Shown here: piece by piece, positions 42,416 through 51,141 of the stretch
Numbering within the stretch: the first letter of the stretch is position 1
How the letters are laid out: each line of letters begins with the position of its first letter
Source: Polaromonas sp. OV174
GTDB taxonomy: Bacteria > Pseudomonadota > Gammaproteobacteria > Burkholderiales > Burkholderiaceae_C
DNA: 64,000 nt
Direction: 5' to 3'
Assembly (NCBI RefSeq): GCF_900112285.1
Contig: NZ_FOKZ01000015.1
Coordinates: forward strand, 1 to 64,000
Notes under the pieces: generated by a model
The model's input: the letters and a program-made list of their open reading frames with translations, nothing else
What the model was told of the DNA's origin: nothing
Databases searched by the model: none
Made by a program: the position numbers and the translations under genes

Positions 42416-42748
42416 ATGTTTAACAAAGGACAACTCGCAGGCCTCATGAAGCAGGCCCAGGCGATGCAGGACAACCTGAAAAAAGCCCAGGACGACCTGG
42501 CTTTTGTGGAAGTGACGGCGGAAGCCGGCGCCGGACTGGTGAAGGTCACCATGACCTGCAAGCACGACGTCAAACGCATTGAAATCGACCCCAGCTTGCT
42601 GACGGACGACAAGGACATGCTGGAAGACCTGGTGGCCGCAGCTTTCAATGCCGCCGTGCGCAAGGCCGAAGAAGTCAGCCAGGAAAAAATGGGCAAGTTG
42701 ACGGCGGGCATGCCCAGCCTGCCTGGCGGCATGAAGTTTCCTTTCTGA
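42416..42748 (+). CDS. ybaB: YbaB/EbfC nucleoid-associated protein
   Basis: The 110-residue YbaB/EbfC starts [20 protein letters not shown], has the central strand region [20 protein letters not shown] and [12 protein letters not shown], and ends in the helix [20 protein letters not shown] with PGGMKFPF. It forms tweezer-like dimers that bind DNA without strict sequence need. ATG 42416 follows AAAGGAAAAA. It is 74 bases after dnaX and before recR, the common order. Confidence 0.95.
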   Translation: MFNKGQLAGLMKQAQAMQDNLKKAQDDLAFVEVTAEAGAGLVKVTMTCKHDVKRIEIDPSLLTDDKDMLEDLVAAAFNAAVRKAEEVSQEKMGKLTAGMPSLPGGMKFPF

Positions 42749-42878
42749 TTGTCCCAGCGCCTGGGGGGCGAGGCGGCGCACACGCACAGCGCTGTCCCGC
42801 CGCTCGCTCCCCATCGATTGAATTCCCGCTTTCCCTCGCTTTTTCCCGTCTTCCCCCGTCTTTTTACCCACTCCCTAA

Positions 42879-43505
42879 ATGGCCACTTCCAACGCTCTTG
42901 AGGGCTTGACCCAGGCCTTGCGCCGCTTGCCTGGCGTGGGTGCCAAGTCGGCCGCGCGCATGGCCTTTCATCTCTTGCAGAACGATAAGCCCGGGGCTTT
43001 GCAAATTGCGCGGGCGCTGGAATATGCGGTGAGCAGCGTCAAGCACTGCGCCCTGTGCAACACCCTGACCGAGCAGGAGATTTGCGTCACTTGTGCCAAT
43101 CCGCAGCGCGACCGCAGCCAGTTATGCGTGGTGGAGACGCCGGCCGACCAGGCGGCGCTGGAGCGCACGCTGGCCTATCGCGGCCTGTACTTCGTGCTCA
43201 TGGGCAAGCTCAGTCCGCTGGACGGCATCGGCCCCAACGAGATCGGCCTGCAAATATTGTTTGACCGCGTGGTGCCCAAGGACGAGCAGGGCGAGCCGCT
43301 GCCGGCTGCTGAACGTGAGGTGAGGGAAGTCATTTTGGCGACCAATTTCACCGCCGAGGGCGAGGCCACGGCGCATGTGATTGCCCAGGGGCTGAAGAGC
43401 CGAGGCGTGCAGGTGACGCGACTGGCACGCGGCGTGCCCGTGGGCAGTGAACTCGAATACGTTGATCTGGGCACCATTGCCCATGCGCTGGTCGATCGGC
43501 GCTGA
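42879..43505 (+). CDS. recR: Recombination mediator RecR
   Basis: The 208-residue RecR has a helix-hairpin-helix ([20 protein letters not shown]), a four-cysteine zinc finger ([16 protein letters not shown]), the Toprim domain ([36 protein letters not shown]) and the Walker-like C-terminal part ([21 protein letters not shown]). It works with RecO and RecF to load RecA at single-strand gaps. ATG 42879. It is third in the dnaX-ybaB-recR cluster. Confidence 0.96.
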   Translation: MATSNALEGLTQALRRLPGVGAKSAARMAFHLLQNDKPGALQIARALEYAVSSVKHCALCNTLTEQEICVTCANPQRDRSQLCVVETPADQAALERTLAYRGLYFVLMGKLSPLDGIGPNEIGLQILFDRVVPKDEQGEPLPAAEREVREVILATNFTAEGEATAHVIAQGLKSRGVQVTRLARGVPVGSELEYVDLGTIAHALVDRR

Positions 43506-43556
43506 GGGTTAACGCCTTTATCAGCGCAAAAAAACAAGCAAGAGAGGGATTTCATC

Positions 43557-43970
43557 ATGACGTTCGCACGCTTCACCATCGCTTACTGGTGTGTTCTGGT
43601 GGCGGCTTTGTTGCCCATCGTCTGCGCCGGCATTGCCAAGTACGGCACCATGAGCACGCCCCGGCGCGAGGGCGGCTACGACAACCATAATCCGCGTGCC
43701 TGGCTGGCACGCCAGACCGACTGGCGCGCCCGCGCCAACGCGGCGCAGGCCAACACCTTTGAGGCGCTGCCGTTTTTCTTTGCCGCCGTGATCATTGCGC
43801 ACCAACTGCAGGCGGGGCAGACCTGGCTGGATATTTTGGCCTTGCTGTTTGTGGTGCTGCGCATGGCCTACATCATGATGTACGTGGCCGATCTGGCCAC
43901 CGTGCGCTCGGCGATCTGGGCGCTGGCCCTGTTCGTCAATATCGGGATACTTTTTGCGGGCTATCGCTGA
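43557..43970 (+). CDS. MAPEG-family membrane protein
   Basis: The 137-residue protein has four helices and the MAPEG pattern: an early RFTIAYWCVLVAALLPIVCA helix, the loop HNPRAWLARQTDWRARANAAQANTFEALP (conserved R-A---N--E) and the later LLFVVLRMAYIMMYVADLATVRS. Eukaryotic MAPEG enzymes use glutathione; the role of bacterial forms is unclear. ATG 43557 follows AAGAGAGGG. An intrinsic terminator lies 60 bases after the stop. Confidence 0.85.
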   Translation: MTFARFTIAYWCVLVAALLPIVCAGIAKYGTMSTPRREGGYDNHNPRAWLARQTDWRARANAAQANTFEALPFFFAAVIIAHQLQAGQTWLDILALLFVVLRMAYIMMYVADLATVRSAIWALALFVNIGILFAGYR

Positions 43971-44030
43971 TCGCTACTGATGCGTGCAAAAGGCGCTAGT
44001 AAGCATTCGTAAGCGAGTCCTTCGCTGGTA

Positions 44031-44069
44031 AAAACCCGCACGGGGATGACCCCGATGCGGTTTTTTTTT
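44031..44069 (+). terminator. Intrinsic terminator
   Basis: CCGCACGGGG - ATGA - CCCCGATGCGG with nine T following. It ends the dnaX-ybaB-recR-MAPEG direction before the ABC operon. Confidence 0.9.
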
Positions 44070-44110
44070 GCCGCTCCTAAGCTCTTGTCATGCACAAGAG
44101 AGGATTCAAC

Positions 44111-45160
44111 ATGAACCGCCAAGCCCTTATTTCCCGCCGCATCTTTACCGGTGGTACGGTGCTTGCCGCCGCAACGCTGGCGGTGCCGGCCTTGCGCGCG
44201 CAATCGCGGCTGGAGAAAACAAAAATAGCCATGGCCGTGGGTGGCAAGGCGGCTTTTTACTACCTGCCGCTGACCATCTCCGAGCAACTGGGTTATTTCA
44301 AGGCCGAAGGTCTGGAGGTGGAGATCAGCGACTTCGCCGGTGGCGCGCGGGCCTTGCAGGCGGTGGTGGGCGGATCGGCTGACGTTTGCTCGGGGGCGTT
44401 TGAGCACACCATCAACCTGCAGTCCAAGAACCAGATGTTTCAGGCTTTTGTGCTGCAGGGCCGGGCACCGCAAATCGCGTTTGGCGTGTCTACCAAGACC
44501 ATGCCCAACTACAGGACGATTGCCGACCTCAAGGGCAAGAGGATCGGTGTCTCGGCGCCCGGATCCTCCACCAACATGATGGCCAATCTGGTGTTGTCGC
44601 GCGCCGGCCTGAAGGCCAGCGATGTGAGCTTCATCGGGGTGGGAACGGCCGCCGGTGCGCTCACCGCGCTGCGTTCGGGCCAGATCGACGCCATGAGCAA
44701 TACCGATCCGGTCATGACCATGCTGGAGCAGAAAAATGAGGTCAAGATCATCAGCGACACCCGCACGCTCAAGGGGACCCTGGAGGTGTTCGGCGGTCCG
44801 ATGCCGGCCGCCTGCCTGTATGCCCCCATGGACTTCATCCAGAAGCACCCCAACACCTGCCAGGCGCTGGCCAATGCCATCGTCCATGGGTTGAAGTGGC
44901 TGCAAACGGCGGGGCCCGGCGACATTATCAAGACCGTGCCGGACAGCTATTTGCTGGGGGATCGCGGGCTTTATCTGGCTTCGTTCAACAAGGTGCGCGA
45001 GTCGATCTCGCTCGACGGCATCATTCCCGATGACGGCGCTCGCACGGCTCTGAAGGCGCTGGCCAGCTTTGATCCCAGCATCAAGGCCGACAAGATAGAC
45101 CTTGCCAAGACCTATACCAACGAATTTGCGCGGCAGGCTAAGGAACGTTTCAAGGCTTAA
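44111..45160 (+). CDS. ABC substrate-binding protein, NitT/TauT (SsuA/NMT1-like) family
   Basis: The 349-residue periplasmic protein has a twin-arginine leader (SRRIFTGGTVLAAATLAVPA, cleaved near LRAQ), followed by the NMT1/SsuA type II binding fold (YYLPLTISEQLGYFKAEGLE, GGSADVCSGAFEHTI, DLKGKRIGVSAPGSSTNMM). Relatives bind sulphonates, nitrate, taurine or pyrimidine precursors; the ligand cannot be told here. ATG 44111 is favoured over 44090 because GAGAGG lies ahead and the RR motif then sits near the start. It is first in a three-gene importer operon. Confidence 0.85.
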   Translation: MNRQALISRRIFTGGTVLAAATLAVPALRAQSRLEKTKIAMAVGGKAAFYYLPLTISEQLGYFKAEGLEVEISDFAGGARALQAVVGGSADVCSGAFEHTINLQSKNQMFQAFVLQGRAPQIAFGVSTKTMPNYRTIADLKGKRIGVSAPGSSTNMMANLVLSRAGLKASDVSFIGVGTAAGALTALRSGQIDAMSNTDPVMTMLEQKNEVKIISDTRTLKGTLEVFGGPMPAACLYAPMDFIQKHPNTCQALANAIVHGLKWLQTAGPGDIIKTVPDSYLLGDRGLYLASFNKVRESISLDGIIPDDGARTALKALASFDPSIKADKIDLAKTYTNEFARQAKERFKA

Positions 45161-45208
45161 CCGTCCTGCCCGCCATCGTCATACGGGGAGAGCGCTCCAG
45201 CTTTTTAC

Positions 45209-46048
45209 ATGCCAGACACTGCCAACGCCAGCCAGGCGGACTATGCCCTGGAACTGCTTGATTTGAACTGCACTTTCCGCTCGCGGGATGATGCGAGCCA
45301 GCGCTACACCGCCGTCAGCAGCACCACACTGCGCATTCGCGCCGGCGAGTTTGTCTCCGTGGTCGGGCCGACCGGCTGCGGCAAGTCCACGCTGCTCAAT
45401 ATCGGTGCCGGCTTGCTGGCGCCCTCTTCGGGCGAAGTGAGGGTGTTTGGTCAGCGGCTGCATGGCATCAATACGCGCGCCGGCTATATGTTTCAGAGTG
45501 ATGCGCTCATGCCCTGGCGCAGCGCCATTGATAACGTCATGCTGGGCCTGCAGTATCGCGGCGTGGCCGAGCTAGAGGCCAGAGCGCAGGCGCAAGCCTG
45601 GCTGGAGCGCGTGGGCTTGAGCGAGTTCGGCGACCGTTATCCGCATCAGCTCTCGGGTGGCATGCGCAAGCGCGCGGCGCTGGCGCAGGTGTTGGCACTG
45701 GACCCCGACATCATCCTGATGGATGAGCCCTTCAGCGCGCTGGACGTCCAGACGCGGCAACTGATGGAAAACGAGGTGCTGGATTTGTGGGCAGCCAAGA
45801 AGAAGGCCGTGCTCTTTATCACCCACGATCTGGACGAGGCCATTGCCATGAGTGACCGCGTGGTGGTGCTGTCGGCCGGCCCGGGCACGCACCCCATTGG
45901 CGAGTTCGTGGTTGACTTGCCGCGTCCGCGCGATGTTGCCGAAGTCCGGCATCAGCCGCGTTTCGTGGCCTTGCACACGCAGATCTGGAACGTGCTGCGC
46001 GAGGAAGTGCTCAAGGGCTATGCGCAGCAGCTGAAGAAGGCCGCCTGA
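45209..46048 (+). CDS. ABC transporter ATPase, NitT/TauT (SsuB/TauB-like) family
   Basis: The 279-residue ATPase has Walker [12 protein letters not shown], a Q-loop in AGYMFQSDALMPWRSAIDNV, signature LSGGMRKRAALAQ, Walker B IILMDEPFSALD and H-loop FITHDLDEAIAMSDRVVVL. The MPWR motif in the Q-loop region is typical of the SsuB/TauB class. It powers the importer with the binding protein upstream and the permease that starts one base after its stop. ATG 45209, 48 bases after the previous gene. Confidence 0.93.
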   Translation: MPDTANASQADYALELLDLNCTFRSRDDASQRYTAVSSTTLRIRAGEFVSVVGPTGCGKSTLLNIGAGLLAPSSGEVRVFGQRLHGINTRAGYMFQSDALMPWRSAIDNVMLGLQYRGVAELEARAQAQAWLERVGLSEFGDRYPHQLSGGMRKRAALAQVLALDPDIILMDEPFSALDVQTRQLMENEVLDLWAAKKKAVLFITHDLDEAIAMSDRVVVLSAGPGTHPIGEFVVDLPRPRDVAEVRHQPRFVALHTQIWNVLREEVLKGYAQQLKKAA

Positions 46049-46049
46049 C

Positions 46050-46889
46050 ATGTGGCGTCATATCAAACCGGCTGAAAGTAATTTACGCGCCTGGCAGTTG
46101 GGTTTGCTGGTGGTGGTTTTGCTGGGCTGGCAGTTGGCCTCGCGTGACCAGCAGATCGCCTTTTTCCTGGGCGAGCCGGTCAAGGTGGCGGGCCGGGTCT
46201 GGAGCTGGTTCATGCCCTTTAGCTTTGGCGAGAACCGGCTTTTCCCTGATGGCTTGCCGGGCAATGCCGACATTTACCTGCACCTGGGCGTCACTCTGCT
46301 GGAGACCGTGCTGGCCTTCGGCATAGGCACGTTGCTGGGGCTGGCTTGCGGCTTGTGGCTGGCATTGGCGCCCAGCGCCAGCGCCATCCTGGAGCCTTAC
46401 ATCAAGGCCGCCAATTCCATGCCCCGGGTGATCCTGGCGCCCATTTTTGCGTTGTGGTTCGGTCTGGGCATCTGGAGCAAGGTGGCGCTGGCCGTGACGC
46501 TGGTCTTTTTTATCGTCTTCTTCAATGTCTACCAGGGTGTGAAAGAGGTCAGTCCGGTGGTGTTGGCCAATGCCCGCATGTTGGGCGCCAACCAGCGGCA
46601 ATTGCTGCGCACGGTTTATCTGCCGAGTGCGACCAGCTGGGTGTTTTCCAGCTTGCACACCTCTGTGGGCCTGGCCTTTGTCGGTGCAGTGGTGGGCGAA
46701 TACCTGGGCTCGGCGCGCGGCGTCGGCTATCTCATCTTGCAGGCCGAAGGCACTTTTGATGTCAACACGGTCTTTGCCGGCATCGTGGTGTTAACGGTTT
46801 TCGCCTTGCTGCTCGATGGTATTGTGGGCAAGCTGGAAAAGCGGCTCATGAAGTGGCAACCACGCAGCGGTGAAACTGAAAAGCTCTAG
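46050..46889 (+). CDS. ABC transporter permease, NitT/TauT (SsuC-like) family
   Basis: The 279-residue permease has about six helices and a BPD_transp_1 core. The EAA-type loop reads VVLANARMLGANQRQLLRTVYLPSA, and other family marks are YIKAANSMPRVILAPIFALWFGLG and GAVVGEYLGSARGVGYLI. An extended first loop (VWSWFMPFSFGENRLFPDG) is also seen in SsuC-like proteins of this group. It forms the membrane channel of the importer and is last in the operon. Confidence 0.92.
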   Translation: MWRHIKPAESNLRAWQLGLLVVVLLGWQLASRDQQIAFFLGEPVKVAGRVWSWFMPFSFGENRLFPDGLPGNADIYLHLGVTLLETVLAFGIGTLLGLACGLWLALAPSASAILEPYIKAANSMPRVILAPIFALWFGLGIWSKVALAVTLVFFIVFFNVYQGVKEVSPVVLANARMLGANQRQLLRTVYLPSATSWVFSSLHTSVGLAFVGAVVGEYLGSARGVGYLILQAEGTFDVNTVFAGIVVLTVFALLLDGIVGKLEKRLMKWQPRSGETEKL

Positions 46890-47049
46890 GCCTTGTTGCA
46901 GGTGTTTCCAGTCAGCCAGCCGGTCTTCGCTATTTTCCCTGTCCTTCTACATCCGGGTTCTGTACGACGGCGTAAAGTGATGAGGACGCATGCCTTTGTA
47001 GTGGGTGGAAATTGCGATGGAATGACTCTCAACACTTCAAGGAAATACC

Positions 47050-47202
47050 ATGAATCTCGCACACAGCATTGGCCCCATCGCCTCTCTGATCGCCGGCATC
47101 CTTATCCTGATCATTCCCCGCCTTCTCAACTACATCGTGGCGATCTATCTGATCGTCATCGGTTTGATTGGCCTGTTCGGAACCGGGTCGCTGCGCTTGT
47201 AA
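47050..47202 (+). CDS. DUF3096-type small membrane protein, 50 residues
   Basis: The short frame reads MNLAHSIGPIASLIAGILIL, then IIPRLLNYIVAIYLIVIGLI and ends GLFGTGSLRL. It forms two hydrophobic helices around an IPRLLNY turn, as in DUF3096 proteins. CAAGGAAA lies six bases before ATG 47050, an excellent ribosome site. The role of the family is unknown. It stands alone between the ABC operon and the convergent mltD. Confidence 0.82.
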   Translation: MNLAHSIGPIASLIAGILILIIPRLLNYIVAIYLIVIGLIGLFGTGSLRL

Positions 47203-47226
47203 TTCAGGATTGAATCTGGGCGCGTA

Positions 47227-48825
47227 TCAGCGCTTCTTCGATTTCACCACCGCATGGCTGGCACTGCGCTTGACGGGTTTGGCCTTTGCGCCGCGGCCCG
47301 AGGACGCCACCTGGCTTTTGGTCGAGCCTTTGACCGAACTGCTGCCTGACCAGGAGGCTCTGGCCTTGATGGGCAGAAATACCACCACCTGATGACCTGG
47401 CTTGAAGCCGGCATTGGCATGGACGTCATTCCAGTCGGCCACGCTGGCAGCGGCCAGTCCGTAACGTTTGGCAATGGAGGCCACGGACTCGCCCTTGCGG
47501 GCTTTGACGGTGGTGCGGCGCGTGACGATCTCAGGCGTCAGGGACACCTGGGCGTTGTCGGCCACATGGCTGGTCACGTCATTTTCCATTCGGGCCGAGC
47601 GCGGTACAAGCAGGGTGGAACCGGCCTTGATGAGCATGCGTGGCGGGATGTTGTTGACGCCGCGCAGGTCGGCTTCGCTCATGCCAGTGTGCCGCGCCGC
47701 CTCCGCCGGGTTCATGGTGCTCGGGGCGGTCCAGGCCGTCCAGCTGGAGTATTGGCCCTGGCTATAGGCGTCGAAATTACGCTGAAACACCAGGGCGTTG
47801 TCCCAGGGCAGCAGAATCTGCGGCGTGCCCGCGGCAAGAATGACGGGGCGGTGGGCCGAGGGGTTGAGAGCCTTGAAGTCCTCTATCCTCACGTCGGCAA
47901 GTCGCGCGGCCAGGGCCACGTCGATGTCGCGCGAGATCTGCACTTGCTGGAAATAAGGGTGGTTTTCAATCAGCGGCAGCTCGGCGCCGAAGGCCTGCGG
48001 ATTGGCAATGATGTTTTCCACGGCCTGCAGCTTGGGCACATAAAGCCGGGTCTCCGCCGGCATGTTGAGTTCGTTGTAACTGGTGCCCAGGCCGGCCTTC
48101 TGGTTTTTGGCGATGGCGCGAGCCACGCTGCCTTCGCCCCAGTTGTAGGCAGCCAAGGCCAAATGCCAGTCACCAAACATGCCGTAAAGCTTTTGCAGAT
48201 AGTCAAGCGCGGCGCGGGTGGAGGCCAGCACGTCGCGGCGATCATCACGAAATACGTTTTGCTTCAGGTCGAAGTATTTGCCGGTGGCCGGCATGAACTG
48301 CCACATGCCGGCGGCCTTGGCGCTGGAAACAGCCTGCGGGTTGAAGGCGCTTTCGATGAAGGGCAGCAAGGCCAGTTCGGTGGGCATCTGGCGGCGCTCA
48401 AGCTCTTCAACAATGTGGAAAAGGTATTTGCTGGAGCGCTCGGTCATGCGCTGCATGTAGTCAGGCCGGCTGGCGTACCACTGCTCGCGCTCGGTCACCA
48501 GTTCGTTTTGCAGATCGGGGATGGCAAAGCCGCGGCGAATGCGATCCCACAACTCCTTGGGGGGCTCGGTGGAAGCAATCTGGTGCGAATTGACCTGGCC
48601 CGGTGTGATGGCTTGCAGTGGGCCCTTTGGTGTCAGGGGCTTGGTATTGGGCGTGGTGCCGGGAGGGGTGGTGCCGGTCTTGAGCACCGGGTCGCCTGGC
48701 ATGCCGGTCTGGGTGGCGCAGCCGGCAAGCACAGACATCACCACCAGCAGGGCTAGCGTTGCAAATCGGGTGTTGAAAGAGCGGAAAGACTGGATGGGGG
48801 CAGCAATGCAGTAGTGAGGTGTCAT
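47227..48825 (-). CDS. mltD: Membrane-bound lytic murein transglycosylase D
   Basis: The 532-residue lipoprotein has a signal with lipobox LAGC (about residue 35). The catalytic SLT domain has ALLPFIESAFNPQAVSSAKA (catalytic Glu in IESAF), GMWQFMPATGKYF and ALAAYNWGEGSVARAI. At least two LysM peptidoglycan-binding repeats and a Lys/Ser-rich tail follow (RKGESVASIAKRYGLAAASVADWNDV). It cleaves murein glycan strands to 1,6-anhydro ends at the outer membrane. I chose ATG 48825 because it overlaps the gloB stop (ATGA), indicating coupling; ATG 48843 is further inside gloB. Confidence 0.93.
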   Translation of the reverse strand: MTPHYCIAAPIQSFRSFNTRFATLALLVVMSVLAGCATQTGMPGDPVLKTGTTPPGTTPNTKPLTPKGPLQAITPGQVNSHQIASTEPPKELWDRIRRGFAIPDLQNELVTEREQWYASRPDYMQRMTERSSKYLFHIVEELERRQMPTELALLPFIESAFNPQAVSSAKAAGMWQFMPATGKYFDLKQNVFRDDRRDVLASTRAALDYLQKLYGMFGDWHLALAAYNWGEGSVARAIAKNQKAGLGTSYNELNMPAETRLYVPKLQAVENIIANPQAFGAELPLIENHPYFQQVQISRDIDVALAARLADVRIEDFKALNPSAHRPVILAAGTPQILLPWDNALVFQRNFDAYSQGQYSSWTAWTAPSTMNPAEAARHTGMSEADLRGVNNIPPRMLIKAGSTLLVPRSARMENDVTSHVADNAQVSLTPEIVTRRTTVKARKGESVASIAKRYGLAAASVADWNDVHANAGFKPGHQVVVFLPIKARASWSGSSSVKGSTKSQVASSGRGAKAKPVKRSASHAVVKSKKR

Positions 48826-49592
48826 TTGTATTGGTTCTTCCACTGCCTGATGGCGGCAAATACGGTGTTGTCGTCCTGGGCCGTCGCATCAAAGCGGTGG
48901 GCAGCGGCCATGATAGTGGCTTGTCGGGTTCGCAGGAAAGGGTTTATTAACCGTTCCTGGGCGATGGAAGTGGGCAAGGTTGGCTGGTTTTCTTCGCGTA
49001 AGCGCATGCAGTGTGCCTGATAGGTCACCAAATCGGCGTTGCTAGGTTCGACGGTCATGGCAAAACGCAGGTTGCTCAGTGTGTATTCATGGGTGCAGCA
49101 CACCACGGTATGGCCGGGCAGGGCGGCAAGCTGGTCGAGCGAGTTCAGCATTTGCGCCGGCGTGCCTTCAAACAGCCGGCCGCAACCCCCGGAGAAAAGG
49201 GTGTCGCCGCAAAAGAGCAAGGGCTTGCCGTCAACATCCTGGGCGTAATAGGCAATATGGCCTGCCGTATGGCCGGGTAGGTCCAGCACCTGGAAATCCA
49301 GCCCCAGGGCGTGTACCGTATTTCCGCCCTGCAGCGCTGTAAACGGCCCGGGAATGAGCTCTTTTGCCGGGCCATAAACTTTTGCGCCCGTGGCTTCGCG
49401 CAGCGCATCAACGCCGCCGGTATGGTCTGCGTGATGGTGCGTGACTAGAATCGACTCTAATTGCAGCGCGTGCTGTTCCAGTGCCCGCTCAATGGGTTCG
49501 GCATCACCCGGGTCGACGACCAGGGCGCGCTTGCCGTCGTGCAGCAACCAGAGGTAGTTGTCGGCAAAAGCGGGAACGGGAATCAAATACAT
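48822..49592 (-). CDS. gloB: Hydroxyacylglutathione hydrolase (glyoxalase II)
   Basis: The 256-residue metallo-beta-lactamase-fold enzyme has THHHADHTGG (dinuclear metal site), GHTAGHIAYY, FCGDTLFSGGCGRLFEG and the C-terminal substrate part VCCTHEYTLSNLRFA with LREENQPTLPTSIAQE. It hydrolyses S-lactoylglutathione to lactate and glutathione in methylglyoxal detoxification. ATG 49592 begins MYLIPVPAFADNYLWLL, the family start; the frame upstream is not coding. It is in an operon with mltD and divergent from a methyltransferase gene with only 12 bases between start codons. Confidence 0.95.
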   Translation of the reverse strand: MYLIPVPAFADNYLWLLHDGKRALVVDPGDAEPIERALEQHALQLESILVTHHHADHTGGVDALREATGAKVYGPAKELIPGPFTALQGGNTVHALGLDFQVLDLPGHTAGHIAYYAQDVDGKPLLFCGDTLFSGGCGRLFEGTPAQMLNSLDQLAALPGHTVVCCTHEYTLSNLRFAMTVEPSNADLVTYQAHCMRLREENQPTLPTSIAQERLINPFLRTRQATIMAAAHRFDATAQDDNTVFAAIRQWKNQYK

Positions 49593-49604
49593 GCAGTGGT
49601 CTCG

Positions 49605-50441
49605 ATGAACTCGGAAATTATAGGTTTGACGGACTGGCTGAAGTCCCCACCGGGGGCTTATCTGCTGCGCTGGGAAAGCGCGCAATTTGACCAGGCTGTG
49701 AGCGACATCTTTGGCTACCACGCCTTGCAGCTCGGCCTGGCCGAACTCGATGCCCTGCAGTCCAACCGCATGCCGCACAAATGGCTGGCAATGACGTCCT
49801 TGCCCAGGGCGTCGGCCGGCCCCTCTTCGCAAGAAACGGCCCTGCATGAGAACGCCAAGCTTGCCACAAGTTCCCCGCATGTGGCCTTGGTGACCGATTC
49901 TGGCGCGCTGCCGTTTCCCGAGAGCAGCCTTGACCTGGTGGTGTTGCCGCACACGCTGGAGCTTAGCAGCGATCCCCATGCTACCTTGCGCGAGGTCGAG
50001 CGGGTGCTGGTTCCCGAAGGGCGTGTGGTCATCAGCGGGCTGAATCCGGCCAGTCTGTGGGGTTTGCGTCAGCGGCGCGGCCACCTTTATCAGGGCTTGG
50101 GATCTGACAAGCTGTTTTTACCCAGAACCGGCGAGTTCATAGGCTACTGGCGTCTTCGTGACTGGCTGAGGCTGCTCAACTTTGAGGTAGAGTCGGGGCG
50201 CTTTGGCTGTTACAGGCCGGCACTGACCAGTCAGAAATGGCTGAATCGTTTCGACTGGATGGACGCGGCCGGTGAGCGCTGGTGGCCTATTTTTGGCGCC
50301 GTTTATTTTTTGACGGCGGTCAAGCGGGTGCGCGGCATGCGTCTGCTGGAGCCCAGCTGGAAGACGCGTAAAGTGCCGGCGGCCGCACCATCCGCGGTGG
50401 CAAACAAAGAGTCGGCCGACCGCTCAGGGCCGCAAACCTGA
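49605..50441 (+). CDS. SAM-dependent methyltransferase, class I
   Basis: The 278-residue protein has a Methyltransf_11-type core. It shows LVTDSGALPFPESSLDLVVL (motif II and acidic loop), PHTLELSSDPHATLREVERVLVPEGRVVISGLN (motif III; pieces HTLELS and VLVPEGRVVI), and GYWRLRDWLRLLNFEVESG. Methyltransferases in this spot beside gloB and rnhA are common in beta- and gammaproteobacteria, but the substrate is unknown. The glycine-rich motif I is weak (FGYHALQLGL). ATG 49605 lies 12 bases from the gloB start with no ribosome site; GTG 49596 is an alternative. Confidence 0.78.
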   Translation: MNSEIIGLTDWLKSPPGAYLLRWESAQFDQAVSDIFGYHALQLGLAELDALQSNRMPHKWLAMTSLPRASAGPSSQETALHENAKLATSSPHVALVTDSGALPFPESSLDLVVLPHTLELSSDPHATLREVERVLVPEGRVVISGLNPASLWGLRQRRGHLYQGLGSDKLFLPRTGEFIGYWRLRDWLRLLNFEVESGRFGCYRPALTSQKWLNRFDWMDAAGERWWPIFGAVYFLTAVKRVRGMRLLEPSWKTRKVPAAAPSAVANKESADRSGPQT

Positions 50442-50493
50442 CTTTTAAACATCTAAACATCACCAGGCATAGGCCTGAAATTCAAAACAACGC

Positions 50494-50970
50494 ATGACCG
50501 ATTTATCAACAGGCACAACACAACAACAGGTGGTGATTTACACCGATGGCGCCTGCAAGGGCAATCCCGGACCGGGTGGCTGGGGCGCATTGCTGAGCAT
50601 GGGCGGCACAGAGAAAGAGCTGTTTGGCGGCGAGCTGGGTACCACCAACAATCGCATGGAAATGACGGCTGTCATCGAGGCGCTGGCCGCGCTTAAACGG
50701 CCTTGCAGCGTCACGCTCTACCTGGACAGCGAGTATGTGCGCAAAGGCATTACCGAGTGGATTCACGGCTGGAAAGCCAGGGGCTGGCGCACCGCAGCCA
50801 AGGCGCCGGTCAAGAACGTCGACTTGTGGCAGCGGCTCGATGGGCTGGTGGCCTCCAGCGGTCACAAGATCGATTGGCGCTGGGTCAAGGGCCATGCCGG
50901 CGACCCCGGTAATGAGCGCGCCGATGCCCTGGCCAACAAGGGCGTGGAACGGGCCTTGGGTCGCCTCTGA
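50494..50970 (+). CDS. rnhA: Ribonuclease HI
   Basis: The 158-residue RNase HI has [20 protein letters not shown] (first Asp at 18), [15 protein letters not shown] (Glu), [19 protein letters not shown] (Asp) and [18 protein letters not shown] (His loop and last Asp), so all four catalytic acids are present. It cuts RNA in RNA-DNA hybrids. The short N-terminal extension ([12 protein letters not shown]) is Gln-rich. ATG 50494 lies 52 bases after the methyltransferase stop. Confidence 0.97.
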   Translation: MTDLSTGTTQQQVVIYTDGACKGNPGPGGWGALLSMGGTEKELFGGELGTTNNRMEMTAVIEALAALKRPCSVTLYLDSEYVRKGITEWIHGWKARGWRTAAKAPVKNVDLWQRLDGLVASSGHKIDWRWVKGHAGDPGNERADALANKGVERALGRL

Positions 50971-51141
50971 AGCGTCAGACGGCGGCGTTGCGGCCCGGCG
51001 GGCCAGGTCGTTTGGTAAAGGCACTGTAAAGCTGGCCTGGAGCCCATACTGTCATGCGCTGAAATGCTGCGGCAGTCATGGCGTCCTGCTACATTGGAAG
51101 TTTGTTTCGTTTTATAACAAGTCACTCTTTCTAGCTCTTAC

